A stretch of DNA of 34,777 bases, taken from positions 1 through 34,777 of the forward strand of contig CACOKA010000001.1 of the NCBI GenBank assembly GCA_902627635.1, in the 5' to 3' direction. Shown one piece after another: positions 23,855-31,785 of the stretch. The position numbers and the translations under genes are program-made. Under the pieces are notes generated by a model, which did no database searches, had not been told where the DNA came from, and saw only the letters and a program-made list of their open reading frames with translations. The DNA comes from an uncultured Candidatus Actinomarina sp. (lineage in GTDB: Bacteria; Actinomycetota; Acidimicrobiia; Actinomarinales; Actinomarinaceae). How positions within the stretch are numbered: position 1 is the first letter of the stretch; each line of letters starts with the position of its first letter.

Positions 23855-25127
23855 TAAAGTTAGAAAAGATATTTGGATTAATTCATATCCTATTTTTTTG
23901 TGGCTAGCCTTAGAACCGATAGTTGGTCTAATTGATTCAAAAATTGCTAGTGTTATAAATTTAGACACGCTTTCTGGAATTGGTATTGGAGAAACGATTT
24001 ATTTTGTTTTTATTTGGGTTTTTATCTTTCTAGCATACGGAACAACACCACTTGTTTCCTCTCTTAAAACTAAAAATGAAATCAATAAATTAAATTATTT
24101 TATAAAGTTTGGAAGAAATGTTTCGATATTGCTAGGTTTAGGATCATTTTTAATTTTGTACATAAATAGTGGTTATTTAATTTCGACTTTTCAACCTACT
24201 GCAAATATACAGCTACTTTCATCTGACTATCTAGTCTTTAGATGTATTGGGCTACCATTTTATTTAGTAAATATGCACTCTACTGCCGTATTGAGGGGTT
24301 TAAAGTATGCAAAAATTACTTTTTATAGTGCATTAATAGTATCAATCACAAATATATTTTTTAGCTTATTTTTTGGACTATTTCTAGGTTTTGGTGCTGG
24401 CGGGATTGGGTTTGCTAGTTCTCTTGCCTTTTTTTGTGCTTCCATTTATTCGACAATTATTCTAAAAAGACAATTAAGTGATATTTCTTCCACTGAAGAG
24501 CAAATAGACAAACCTAATTTAAGAAAAAAATTTTTCAGCGTCGGAACATATATTTTGATTAGATCATTATTTCTAACCTTATTCATGGCATATTTAAGAA
24601 ATAGAGCTTCCCTAATGTCTATGCAGGAAATAGCCTTGCAACACATCTTGCTTCAGTTATGGTCAGTAGGTTATATTTTTGTTGATGCAATTGCGATTGC
24701 TTCTCAAACACTAATTTCTGAACTTGTTTCAAAAAAAGAAAAATATCAAAAATCCGGATTACAAAAAGAACTCGTGTCGGTAACCACGGCGATATCTTTC
24801 ATCCTTGCAATAATAACTGTTTTATTTTTAGATAATTTTGTTGAAATGTTTGGGGATGACAAATTTGATCTATATATCGATTTACAACTAACAATTCTTG
24901 TTGCTATAAGTCTATTCATAGGTTGTTACGCATTTCTTTGGGACGGAGTTCTTCTCGGACTTGATAGGGCTAAAGAATTTTCTTTTCTTACTGTGGCTTC
25001 TTCAGTTGCTGGATTTTTAGTTTGTACTTATTTATTAAGAACACAGAATACAATATCAACACTTTGGATTGGTTTAAATGTTAGTTTGCTATTTAGATCT
25101 TTACTTGGATATTTATATCAGAAATAA
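23847..25127 (+). CDS. MATE-family efflux transporter (DinF-like)
   Basis: Multidrug and toxic compound extrusion family: cation-driven exporter with about 12 membrane helices in two bundles. The first helix region (NSYPIFLWLALEPIVGLIDSKIASVINLDTLSGIGIG) is the typical DinF/MATE start with the conserved Pro and Asp. The loop after the second bundle begins with KKFFSVGTYILIRSLFLTLF, and FVDAIAIASQTLISELVSKK also fits. At 426 aa it is normal. The physiological substrate is unknown; context with an envelope CAP protein suggests cell-surface or stress physiology, but that is inference. The stop is separated by one base from the stop of the convergent rex gene, with no terminator visible between them. 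Confidence 0.9.
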   Translation: MINKVRKDIWINSYPIFLWLALEPIVGLIDSKIASVINLDTLSGIGIGETIYFVFIWVFIFLAYGTTPLVSSLKTKNEINKLNYFIKFGRNVSILLGLGSFLILYINSGYLISTFQPTANIQLLSSDYLVFRCIGLPFYLVNMHSTAVLRGLKYAKITFYSALIVSITNIFFSLFFGLFLGFGAGGIGFASSLAFFCASIYSTIILKRQLSDISSTEEQIDKPNLRKKFFSVGTYILIRSLFLTLFMAYLRNRASLMSMQEIALQHILLQLWSVGYIFVDAIAIASQTLISELVSKKEKYQKSGLQKELVSVTTAISFILAIITVLFLDNFVEMFGDDKFDLYIDLQLTILVAISLFIGCYAFLWDGVLLGLDRAKEFSFLTVASSVAGFLVCTYLLRTQNTISTLWIGLNVSLLFRSLLGYLYQK

Positions 25128-25128
25128 A

Positions 25129-25773
25129 TTATTTGACTGCTTTAAGAACGGGTCTTTCTAAGTAGTAGCTGAGTATTTGTAATTCTTGTGAAAGGTCGAC
25201 AGATCTAATTTGAACATCTGGAATATTTTTTAATAATACTGGAGCGAAATTTAAAATTGACTTTACCCCACAGTCGACCAACTGATCTGCAATTTCTTGA
25301 GCAACTTTTCCAGGTGTTGCAATAATGCCAATTGCAACATTGTACTTTTCACAAACAGTTTTAATATCAGATATGGGTTTTACTACAAGGCCAGCTATTT
25401 GTTTACTTATTTTTTTTGGATCATCATCAAATAATCCCACAACACCAAATCCGCGTTCTTGAAATCCTCCATAATGTGCAAGTGCTGATCCAAGGTTACC
25501 AACTCCAACTATTACTGCGCTCCATCCCTCGACCAAACCAAGTTCTAATTGAATCTGATTTCTCAATGTTGAAATATCATATCCTACGCCTCTAGTTCCT
25601 AGTGTGCCTAAATATGATAAATCTCTACGAACTTGAGCATCATTTACTTTTGCAATTTCTGCTAATTTTTTAGAAGAAATTCCAATATTTTGGTCATCAA
25701 TTTGTTCTAAGCATTGAAGATATAGAGGCAGCCTTTTTACTGTTGCCGGTGGTATATTGCTATTTTCTTTCAC
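25129..25773 (-). CDS. rex: Redox-sensing transcriptional repressor Rex
   Basis: Rex senses the NADH/NAD+ ratio: NADH binding releases it from DNA, derepressing respiratory genes. The N-terminal winged helix (IPPATVKRLPLYLQCLEQI, ISSKKLAEIAKVNDAQVRRDLSYLG) contains the QVRRDLS recognition-helix motif. The Rossmann domain starts at AVIVGVGNLGSALAHY (GxGxxG), and the C-terminal swapped helix is LSQELQILSYYLER. I chose the GTG at 25773 because it leaves the usual six residues before the conserved IPxATxKRL; the frame also extends to a TTG at 25794. It lies divergently from the geranylgeranyl reductase gene and two genes from nuoA, whose leader holds a perfect Rex operator. I saw no operator in its own upstream region. 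Confidence 0.96.
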   Translation of the reverse strand: MKENSNIPPATVKRLPLYLQCLEQIDDQNIGISSKKLAEIAKVNDAQVRRDLSYLGTLGTRGVGYDISTLRNQIQLELGLVEGWSAVIVGVGNLGSALAHYGGFQERGFGVVGLFDDDPKKISKQIAGLVVKPISDIKTVCEKYNVAIGIIATPGKVAQEIADQLVDCGVKSILNFAPVLLKNIPDVQIRSVDLSQELQILSYYLERPVLKAVK

Positions 25774-25885
25774 TAATGCACAATCTAATAACAATTTAAA
25801 AATAAGGTAAATTACATTAAAAATATTTTATTCTTACTTAAATTTATGATTTATTAATAAATAAGGTATTTTTAGGTCATAAACA

Positions 25886-27175
25886 ATGATAAATAAGGAA
25901 CTATTCGATGTTTTAATTGTAGGGGCAGGTCCCTCTGGATCTAATACTGCAATTTCTTACAAAAATTTAAATCCTGATTTAAAAGTTGGAATTATTGACA
26001 AAGCTATTTTTCCAAGAGATAAATCTTGTGGTGATGCAATTGGTCCCGGGGTAATTAATGCTTTAAAAAGATTTAACAATGAGCATATACTGGAGGGTGA
26101 ACCCGAGGTTATCTCAACATCTTTATTTGGCCCCGATAATATAGGAATCCAAAATTATATTCCAAAAGTTAAAAACAAAGATGACTCTGTTGTTTATGTT
26201 ATTCCGAGATACGAACTTGATAATAGAATTTTTGATATTGCTAAAAATCTCAATGTCCACTCATTTGAAGGTGTAAGATATTTGAATTATGAGCAAACTG
26301 AAGATGAGAATATCTTAAAAGTAGAGATTGAGAATAGTAACAAAGAAAGAAACTTTTTATTCACAAAGCTGTTGGTAGGAGCAGATGGCGCAAATTCAAG
26401 AGTTAGAAAAAGTTTAGATCTAAAACAAAATAATGACATACACAAAGCAATTGCTATAAGAGCCTATATTGACAGTCCAAATTATTTAGAAATATTTAAA
26501 GAAAGAACACTTATGTTTGAAATTAATGTTTCAGCATTAAAAGGATACGCTTGGGCATTCCCTAGTAAAGGGAATTTAATAAATATTGGTATTGGTATGC
26601 CTTTAAATTTATTTAAAAAGGACAATATGGATATAAATGACATGCTTGATAGTTTTGTAACGACATTGGAATCAAAAGGTGTCATCGTTGAAAACTTGAG
26701 AATGGAAAAAAGTTATATGCTTCCTTTTGCTTCTTATAGACCAAAACTTTCACATGATAAAGTAGCTCTTGTTGGAGATGCTGGTTCAATGATAAATCCT
26801 ATGAGTGGGGAGGGGATTTTTTATGGCATGGAGGCAGGTTATTTACTTGCTAAAGAGACATTTGGTTCATTGAATTCAAATAAACAAAATAATTTAAATA
26901 ATAATTTAAAAAAATATGAGAAAGCTTTAAACAAAAGATTTGGAATGCATTTTCTTAGCTGTACGGTTGCTCGACTTGTTTTACAAAGTCCTTTTATGAC
27001 AAAAAGATTACTCAGAATTGCATCAGTGGATAAAAACACTATTAATTTTGTAGTTGAGCTGTTATTCGATGAGGCTAGATTGACGATTAAAGAAACTTTC
27101 TCGTTGGCTTTTAAATTTATTTTACCCTTTAAAACACTGCGGTTTTTCAATAAATCTCCTGCCTTTTCCTTGTAG
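25886..27175 (+). CDS. Geranylgeranyl reductase-family FAD oxidoreductase (MenJ-like)
   Basis: FAD-dependent enzyme that reduces isoprenoid double bonds. Dinucleotide motif VGAGPSGSN (residues 12-20), second FAD motif LVGADGANSRVRKSL (about 165), and the GD motif VALVGDAGSMINPMSGEGIFYGMEAG (about 297-322). The whole is 429 aa, normal for the family. In actinobacteria a reductase of this group often precedes nuo genes, and the mycobacterial homologue MenJ partly saturates the menaquinone side chain; the same role is inferred here, with archaeal-type lipid or carotenoid reduction as alternatives. The 91-base gap to rex contains the 9-base direct repeat AATAAGGTA (25801-25809 and 25860-25868). 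It ends 67 bases before nuoA. Confidence 0.86.
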   Translation: MINKELFDVLIVGAGPSGSNTAISYKNLNPDLKVGIIDKAIFPRDKSCGDAIGPGVINALKRFNNEHILEGEPEVISTSLFGPDNIGIQNYIPKVKNKDDSVVYVIPRYELDNRIFDIAKNLNVHSFEGVRYLNYEQTEDENILKVEIENSNKERNFLFTKLLVGADGANSRVRKSLDLKQNNDIHKAIAIRAYIDSPNYLEIFKERTLMFEINVSALKGYAWAFPSKGNLINIGIGMPLNLFKKDNMDINDMLDSFVTTLESKGVIVENLRMEKSYMLPFASYRPKLSHDKVALVGDAGSMINPMSGEGIFYGMEAGYLLAKETFGSLNSNKQNNLNNNLKKYEKALNKRFGMHFLSCTVARLVLQSPFMTKRLLRIASVDKNTINFVVELLFDEARLTIKETFSLAFKFILPFKTLRFFNKSPAFSL

Positions 27176-27211
27176 CAAAAAGCTAGATCAGTACTAAAAT
27201 AGAACGATACA

Positions 27212-27229
27212 TTGTGAAATATTTCACAA
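27212..27229. promoter_or_regulatory. Perfect Rex operator upstream of nuoA
   Basis: TTGTGAAATATTTCACAA is an exact 18-bp palindrome matching the Rex operator form TTGTGAA-N4-TTCACAA in every fixed position. It lies 13 bases before the nuoA start codon, between a TAAAAT -10-like box (27195-27200) and the ribosome-binding site. Bound Rex would block transcription of nuo when NADH is scarce. With a rex gene two genes away this is strong evidence for direct control. Confidence 0.93.
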
Positions 27230-27231
27230 AT

Positions 27232-27240
27232 AGGGAGGGA
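27232..27240 (+). promoter_or_regulatory. Strong ribosome-binding site that fixes the nuoA GTG start
   Basis: AGGGAGGGA lies two bases before GTG 27243 and selects it. The ATG at 27241 is immediately followed by TGA and cannot be used. This is one of the few strong Shine-Dalgarno sites in the window, and it heads the whole nuo operon. Confidence 0.7.
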
Positions 27241-27242
27241 AT

Positions 27243-27653
27243 GTGATTAATTGGTTACCAATTTTGGTAATGCTATTTATTGGCATAGGTTTTGCAATTG
27301 CGTCACTTGGAGTTAGTTATCTATTATCACCTAAAAACCCTACACCTGAAAAATTAACACCTTATGAGTCTGGTATTTTTCCTGAAGAAGAGCCATCACA
27401 AAGATTTCCAGTCAAATTTTATATGGTTGCAATGTTGTATATAGTTTTTGATATTGAAATAATATTTCTTCTGGCATGGGCTACGCGATTTGATAAGTTG
27501 GGTTGGTATGGAATAATTGTTATTTTCATATTTACATTTTTTGTACTTGAGACTCTATATTACGTTTGGAAAAGAAATGTTCTTGACTGGAATGTACCGA
27601 GAAGACAGAGATATCACGAACCTGTCTCAAATTATGAGGGAGTTAATAAATAA
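27243..27653 (+). CDS. nuoA: NADH-quinone oxidoreductase subunit A
   Basis: Small membrane subunit of complex I (ND3-like) at the junction of membrane arm and quinone site. Three membrane helices (about residues 5-26, 63-83 and 87-107) are present. The conserved loop [20 protein letters not shown] lacks the mitochondrial-type Cys, as usual in bacteria. [23 protein letters not shown] is the family signature. The protein is 136 aa. The GTG start is fixed by the upstream ribosome-binding site. It is first of nuoABCDEFGH and overlaps nuoB by one base (TAATG). Confidence 0.96.
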   Translation: MINWLPILVMLFIGIGFAIASLGVSYLLSPKNPTPEKLTPYESGIFPEEEPSQRFPVKFYMVAMLYIVFDIEIIFLLAWATRFDKLGWYGIIVIFIFTFFVLETLYYVWKRNVLDWNVPRRQRYHEPVSNYEGVNK

Positions 27654-28114
27654 TGTTTTCACCTGATAATATCTTTACTACAACAATCGATAAAGCCGTA
27701 CGTTGGTCACGAACTCAATCCATGTGGCCCGTAACTTTTGGTCTTGCATGTTGTGCTATCGAAATGATGGCAGCAGGGTCGGCAAAATATGATTTAGCTC
27801 GATATGGAATGGAAGTATTCAGAGCGTCACCAAGACAGGCTGATTTGATGATAGTTGCTGGTAGAGTCTCTCAAAAGATGGCACCTGTTCTAAGACAAGT
27901 TTATGATCAAATGGCCGAGCCAAAATGGGTAATTGCAATGGGAGCTTGTTCTTCAACTGGGGGAATGTTTAATAATTATGCCCTTGTACAGGGTGTGGAC
28001 CACATAGTTCCTGTTGATATATATGTACCGGGATGTCCACCGGGACCACAGTCACTAATGCATGGGATCTTAACACTTCATCAAAAAATCATGGATAGAG
28101 AGATAAATAGATAA
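27653..28114 (+). CDS. nuoB: NADH-quinone oxidoreductase subunit B
   Basis: Carries cluster N2, the [4Fe-4S] centre that passes electrons to quinone. All four ligands are visible: the tandem Cys33-Cys34 (LACCAIEMM), Cys99 (GACSSTGG) and Cys128 (VPGCPPGP). The quinone-site segment [28 protein letters not shown] is intact. At 153 aa it is slightly short, mainly through compact termini. It overlaps nuoA and nuoC by one base each (TAATG), indicating translational coupling of equimolar subunits. Confidence 0.97.
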   Translation: MFSPDNIFTTTIDKAVRWSRTQSMWPVTFGLACCAIEMMAAGSAKYDLARYGMEVFRASPRQADLMIVAGRVSQKMAPVLRQVYDQMAEPKWVIAMGACSSTGGMFNNYALVQGVDHIVPVDIYVPGCPPGPQSLMHGILTLHQKIMDREINR

Positions 28115-28521
28115 TGATAGAAAATTTGCATGTAACAATTGAAGATTATTTTCAAAAAGTCGAAGAATTGAAAAACGATGGATATGAAATGATGGTTGAT
28201 TTAACTGCTATCGATTGGTTTAGAAAAAAAGATCCTAGATTTGAGGTAGTTGTAAATTTTCTCTCTGTTTCAAAAAATAAAAGAATTTCGATCAAAGTCA
28301 AATTGAATGACGATTTAAGAATTCCTTCAATAACGAGTCTTTATCCAAGTGCAAATTTTTATGAAAGAGAAGTATTCGATATGTTTGGAATAAACTTTGA
28401 AAACCACCCTGATTTAACAAGAATTCTTATGCCTGATGATTGGGTTGGGTACCCATTAAGAAAAGATTATGGGACTGGAAGAATACCAGTCCAATTTAAA
28501 AATGCACCAAAGGTTGATTGA
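28114..28521 (+). CDS. nuoC: NADH-quinone oxidoreductase subunit C, compact form
   Basis: Structural 30-kDa-type subunit of the peripheral arm. The conserved core is present: [23 protein letters not shown] and the signature [38 protein letters not shown]. At 135 aa it lacks much of the N-terminal portion found in stand-alone NuoC proteins (about 160-240 aa). The upstream region is nuoB coding sequence, so the short form is not a start error. It is separate from nuoD, not a NuoCD fusion. Overlaps nuoB by one base and abuts nuoD. Confidence 0.94.
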   Translation: MIENLHVTIEDYFQKVEELKNDGYEMMVDLTAIDWFRKKDPRFEVVVNFLSVSKNKRISIKVKLNDDLRIPSITSLYPSANFYEREVFDMFGINFENHPDLTRILMPDDWVGYPLRKDYGTGRIPVQFKNAPKVD

Positions 28522-28523
28522 TA

Positions 28524-29879
28524 ATGGAAGAAAATAACGACACTATAAAAGACATAGATCTTTGGGCTACTAACTCAGAAGAAGGTGGATGGAACATCTC
28601 CTCAACTGACGAAGGTTCGCAAAAAATGTTAGAACAAGAAGATGAAGTAACTACAAAAATTCAAATGGGTTCTGAAGTTATAGATGATTATTTTATAGAA
28701 GATGATATTTCTGATGATGAAAGAATGATTTTAAATATGGGACCTCAACATCCATCAACTCATGGCGTTTTAAGATTACAAGTTGAACTTGAAGGAGAAG
28801 TAGTAAGAAGAGTACAACCTGTAATTGGGTATCTTCATACTGGGATGGAAAAAACAGGAGAGGAATTAAATTACTTTCAGGGACCCACTAACACAACAAG
28901 AATGGATTATCTATCTCCCTTTTTTAATGAACTTGTTTTTTCATTAGCAACTGAAAAACTCTTAGGTATTGAAGTTCCAGATAGAGCTTCAACTATAAGA
29001 ATATTAATGACTGAACTAAATCGAATTTCCTCACACCTTGTTGCATTAGCAACTGGAGGAATGGATATAGGGGCATTATCAATGATGATTTTTGGATTTA
29101 GAGAACGAGAATTAATTCTAGATTTTTTTGAAAAGACAACTGGACTACGTATGAATCATAACTTTATAAGGCCAGGTGGTGTAGCAGCCGACTTACCAGA
29201 CAATTGGCAAAAAGACATTGAAGAGATATTGAAAGTCATACCTAAAAAACTAAAAGATTATGACGAAATGCTATTAGATAATCCGATCTGGCAAGGAAGA
29301 CTAAAGAATGTTGGAATTTTAACTACTGAAGAATGTTTTGCATACGGTATAACTGGTCCAAGTCTTAGAGCTAGCGGATATGCCTGGGACTTAAGAAAAA
29401 TGCAACCATACTCAGGTATAGATAAATATGAATTTGATATACCTGTTTTTGAAGAAGGAGATGTTTTTGCAAGATGGAGAATTAAAGTCTTAGAAATTTT
29501 TGAAAGCTTAAAAATTGTTGAACAAGCTATGGGGAATATGCCAAAGGGACCATATAAAATTCAAGATAAAAAAATTACACCTCCACCCAGAAAAAGACTA
29601 GACGAATCAATGGAGGCTTTGATCCATCATTTTAAAATATATACAGAAGGATTCAAAGTTCCAGAGGGAGAAGTTTATACAACAGTCGAGTCGCCAAGAG
29701 GTGAGCTTGGTTGCTTTATTGTTTCTGATGGATCATCAAAACCATATAGAATGCATGTAAGAGGACCTTCTTTCTGTAATCTCCAAGCTTTACCAGTAGT
29801 AATGTCTGACAGCCCAATTGCAGATGCAGTTGCAGCAATAGCCTCATTGGATCCAGTTTTAGGAGATGTTGACAGATGA
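28524..29879 (+). CDS. nuoD: NADH-quinone oxidoreductase subunit D
   Basis: 49-kDa-type subunit that forms the quinone-binding cavity with NuoB. The core begins at NMGPQHPSTHGVLRL (about residue 72), with the quinone-site His and the following VIGYLHTGMEKTGE. Also present are LNRISSHLVALATGGMDIGA, the FNFIRPGG-like HNFIRPGGVAADLP and the C-terminal SLDPVLGDVDR. About 70 N-terminal residues are an acidic, low-complexity extension (many Asp/Glu), like but longer than the acidic leader in other actinobacterial NuoD. I chose the ATG at 28524 rather than the TTG at 28518, which overlaps the nuoC stop. It overlaps nuoE by 4 bases (ATGA). Confidence 0.96.
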   Translation: MEENNDTIKDIDLWATNSEEGGWNISSTDEGSQKMLEQEDEVTTKIQMGSEVIDDYFIEDDISDDERMILNMGPQHPSTHGVLRLQVELEGEVVRRVQPVIGYLHTGMEKTGEELNYFQGPTNTTRMDYLSPFFNELVFSLATEKLLGIEVPDRASTIRILMTELNRISSHLVALATGGMDIGALSMMIFGFRERELILDFFEKTTGLRMNHNFIRPGGVAADLPDNWQKDIEEILKVIPKKLKDYDEMLLDNPIWQGRLKNVGILTTEECFAYGITGPSLRASGYAWDLRKMQPYSGIDKYEFDIPVFEEGDVFARWRIKVLEIFESLKIVEQAMGNMPKGPYKIQDKKITPPPRKRLDESMEALIHHFKIYTEGFKVPEGEVYTTVESPRGELGCFIVSDGSSKPYRMHVRGPSFCNLQALPVVMSDSPIADAVAAIASLDPVLGDVDR

Positions 29880-30493
29880 GCTGGGAAAAAGAATTGGTAG
29901 AAAAAGCAAATGAAATTATTGAATTATATCCCGAAAAGAGATCAGCTCTGGGACCACTTCTATATTTAGCCCAAGAAAAAGATGGTCATATATCAAATGA
30001 TTCAATTGTAGAAATTAGTAACCTTATTGGAATTACTGAAGTTCAAGTAAAATCAGTTGCTTCTTTTTACTCCATGTATAAAGAAGAACAAACTGGAAAA
30101 TACTTACTTAGTGTTTGTAAATCGATTTCTTGCGAAATAAATGACTCAAGAAGTGTTATTAATTCAGTAAAAGATTTTACTGGATTAGAAAATTATGAAA
30201 CTGATACCGATAAGGTTTTCACTTTTGAAGAAGTTGAGTGTATTGGAGCATGCGGTGGAGCTCCAGCTGTTCAGGTAAATTATGAAACAGTTGAAGGATT
30301 GACACCTGAAAAATCAATCCAAATGTGTGAATGGCTTAAAGAAGAGAGACCTAACGTAATTGTTGCTGAAGAGCTACAAGATAAATTTGGAGGTATCAAA
30401 TCATTCGATTGGGCCATTAAAGACAATACTGGATCATCGTATTCAGTTCCAGGCTTTCAGAACATTGGAACTGCAAAGGAAAAAAGCAAATGA
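29876..30493 (+). CDS. nuoE: NADH-quinone oxidoreductase subunit E
   Basis: 24-kDa-type subunit with the thioredoxin-like fold carrying [2Fe-2S] cluster N1a. Ligands are Cys81 and Cys86 (C-x4-C) and Cys122 and Cys126 (C-x3-C, ECIGACGGAP). The N-terminal helical domain (YPEKRSALGPLLYLAQEKDGHIS) is typical. The last 50 or so residues form a tail without known motifs, giving 205 aa. Together with NuoF and NuoG it forms the NADH-oxidising module, so this organism has a complete N-module rather than a ferredoxin-type complex I. ATGA overlaps on both sides. Confidence 0.96.
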   Translation: MSWEKELVEKANEIIELYPEKRSALGPLLYLAQEKDGHISNDSIVEISNLIGITEVQVKSVASFYSMYKEEQTGKYLLSVCKSISCEINDSRSVINSVKDFTGLENYETDTDKVFTFEEVECIGACGGAPAVQVNYETVEGLTPEKSIQMCEWLKEERPNVIVAEELQDKFGGIKSFDWAIKDNTGSSYSVPGFQNIGTAKEKSK

Positions 30494-31785
30494 AAGAAAC
30501 ATTATTACTTACAAAGCATATGCGTGAATTTCCTGAAAACAGTCATAAGCTTGACGTTTTTGAAAAAAACAATGGTTACAGTGCTTTAAAAAAAGTCCTG
30601 AAAGATAATGATCCTGAAAGTGTTATTAATGAAATTAAGGATTCAAACATCAGAGGCCGTGGGGGTGCCGGTTTCCCAACAGGAGTTAAGTGGGGATTTC
30701 TAGCTGAAGATGAAGATAGATACCTCGTAATTAATGGTGATGAATCCGAACCAGGAACTTTTAAAGATAGAATTTTACTTGAAAGGGATCCACACCAATT
30801 AATTGAGGGTGTAGCAATCACATGTTTTGCCTCAAATATCAAAAAAGCATTTATCTATATTAGAGGTGAATATGCAAAACCAGCAAGAAGAGTACAAGAT
30901 GCAGTTGAACAAGCTTATGAAAAAGGTTATCTAGGCAAGAACATTTTAGGAACAAATTTCTCTTTAGATGTTGTAGTACATCTTGGTGCAGGGGCCTATA
31001 TATGCGGTGAAGAGACAGCTCTTTTAAATTCATTAGAGGGTAGAAGAGGAGAGCCAAGACTAAAACCTCCTTATTTTCCAGCAGTAATGGGTTTGTACAA
31101 TAAGCCAACTCTTGTAAATAATGTAGAAACAATATCTTCAGTGCCTTGGATTATCAATAATTCAGGTAAGGAGTATTCAAAATTAGGAGTTGAGGGCTCA
31201 ACTGGTACTAGAATTTTTAGCTTATCGGGACATGTAAATAACCCTGGAAATTTTGAAATAGAAATGGGTAAAACCTTTGAAGAATTTATATACACATTTG
31301 GTAATGGTATAAAAAATAATAAAAGTGTTAAAGCATACATCCCAGGAGGTGCATCTGCTCCATGGTTTACTGGCGATCAATTGGATATAAAAATGACCAT
31401 TGATGATGTTGCAAATGCTGGATCTATGCTGGGTTCCGGGGCTGTTGTTGTTATGGATGAAAACACAAATTTAGTTTATGCAGCAAAAAGTATTGTCAGT
31501 TTCTTTGCACACGAATCTTGTGGTCAGTGTACTCCTTGTAGAGAGGGCACTACGTGGCTGGAAATGATATTAGACAGAATAGCTAGTGGTAGGGGTCGAT
31601 TATCTGACATAAGTTTATTAATTGATATTTGCGATAACATATCACCTGGCCTTGCATGGCCACCAAAAATGACAACAATATGTCCATTAGGCCCTTCAGC
31701 GGTATCTCCAATTACATCATTATTAAATAACTTTTCAGATGAAATTACAAACATGCTTCCAACAAAAATTCCCATTACTCAATGA
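30490..31785 (+). CDS. nuoF: NADH-quinone oxidoreductase subunit F
   Basis: 51-kDa-type subunit that binds FMN and NADH and carries cluster N3. Visible are the nucleotide/FMN motif RGRGGAGFPTGVKWGF (about 54-69), the second FMN region GAGAYICGEETALLNSLEGRRGEPR, and the N3 ligands ESCGQCTPCREG (three Cys, about 343-349) with a fourth Cys at about 398 (ICPLGPSAV). At 431 aa it is complete. ATGA overlaps with nuoE and nuoG. The presence of all ligands argues for an active NADH dehydrogenase. Confidence 0.97.
   Translation: MKETLLLTKHMREFPENSHKLDVFEKNNGYSALKKVLKDNDPESVINEIKDSNIRGRGGAGFPTGVKWGFLAEDEDRYLVINGDESEPGTFKDRILLERDPHQLIEGVAITCFASNIKKAFIYIRGEYAKPARRVQDAVEQAYEKGYLGKNILGTNFSLDVVVHLGAGAYICGEETALLNSLEGRRGEPRLKPPYFPAVMGLYNKPTLVNNVETISSVPWIINNSGKEYSKLGVEGSTGTRIFSLSGHVNNPGNFEIEMGKTFEEFIYTFGNGIKNNKSVKAYIPGGASAPWFTGDQLDIKMTIDDVANAGSMLGSGAVVVMDENTNLVYAAKSIVSFFAHESCGQCTPCREGTTWLEMILDRIASGRGRLSDISLLIDICDNISPGLAWPPKMTTICPLGPSAVSPITSLLNNFSDEITNMLPTKIPITQ

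Noticed and set aside
30860-31340. Several overlapping minus-strand open frames of 80-90 codons within nuoF
   Set aside because: They are complements of a gene with complete cofactor motifs, lack ribosome-binding sites and resemble no protein family.
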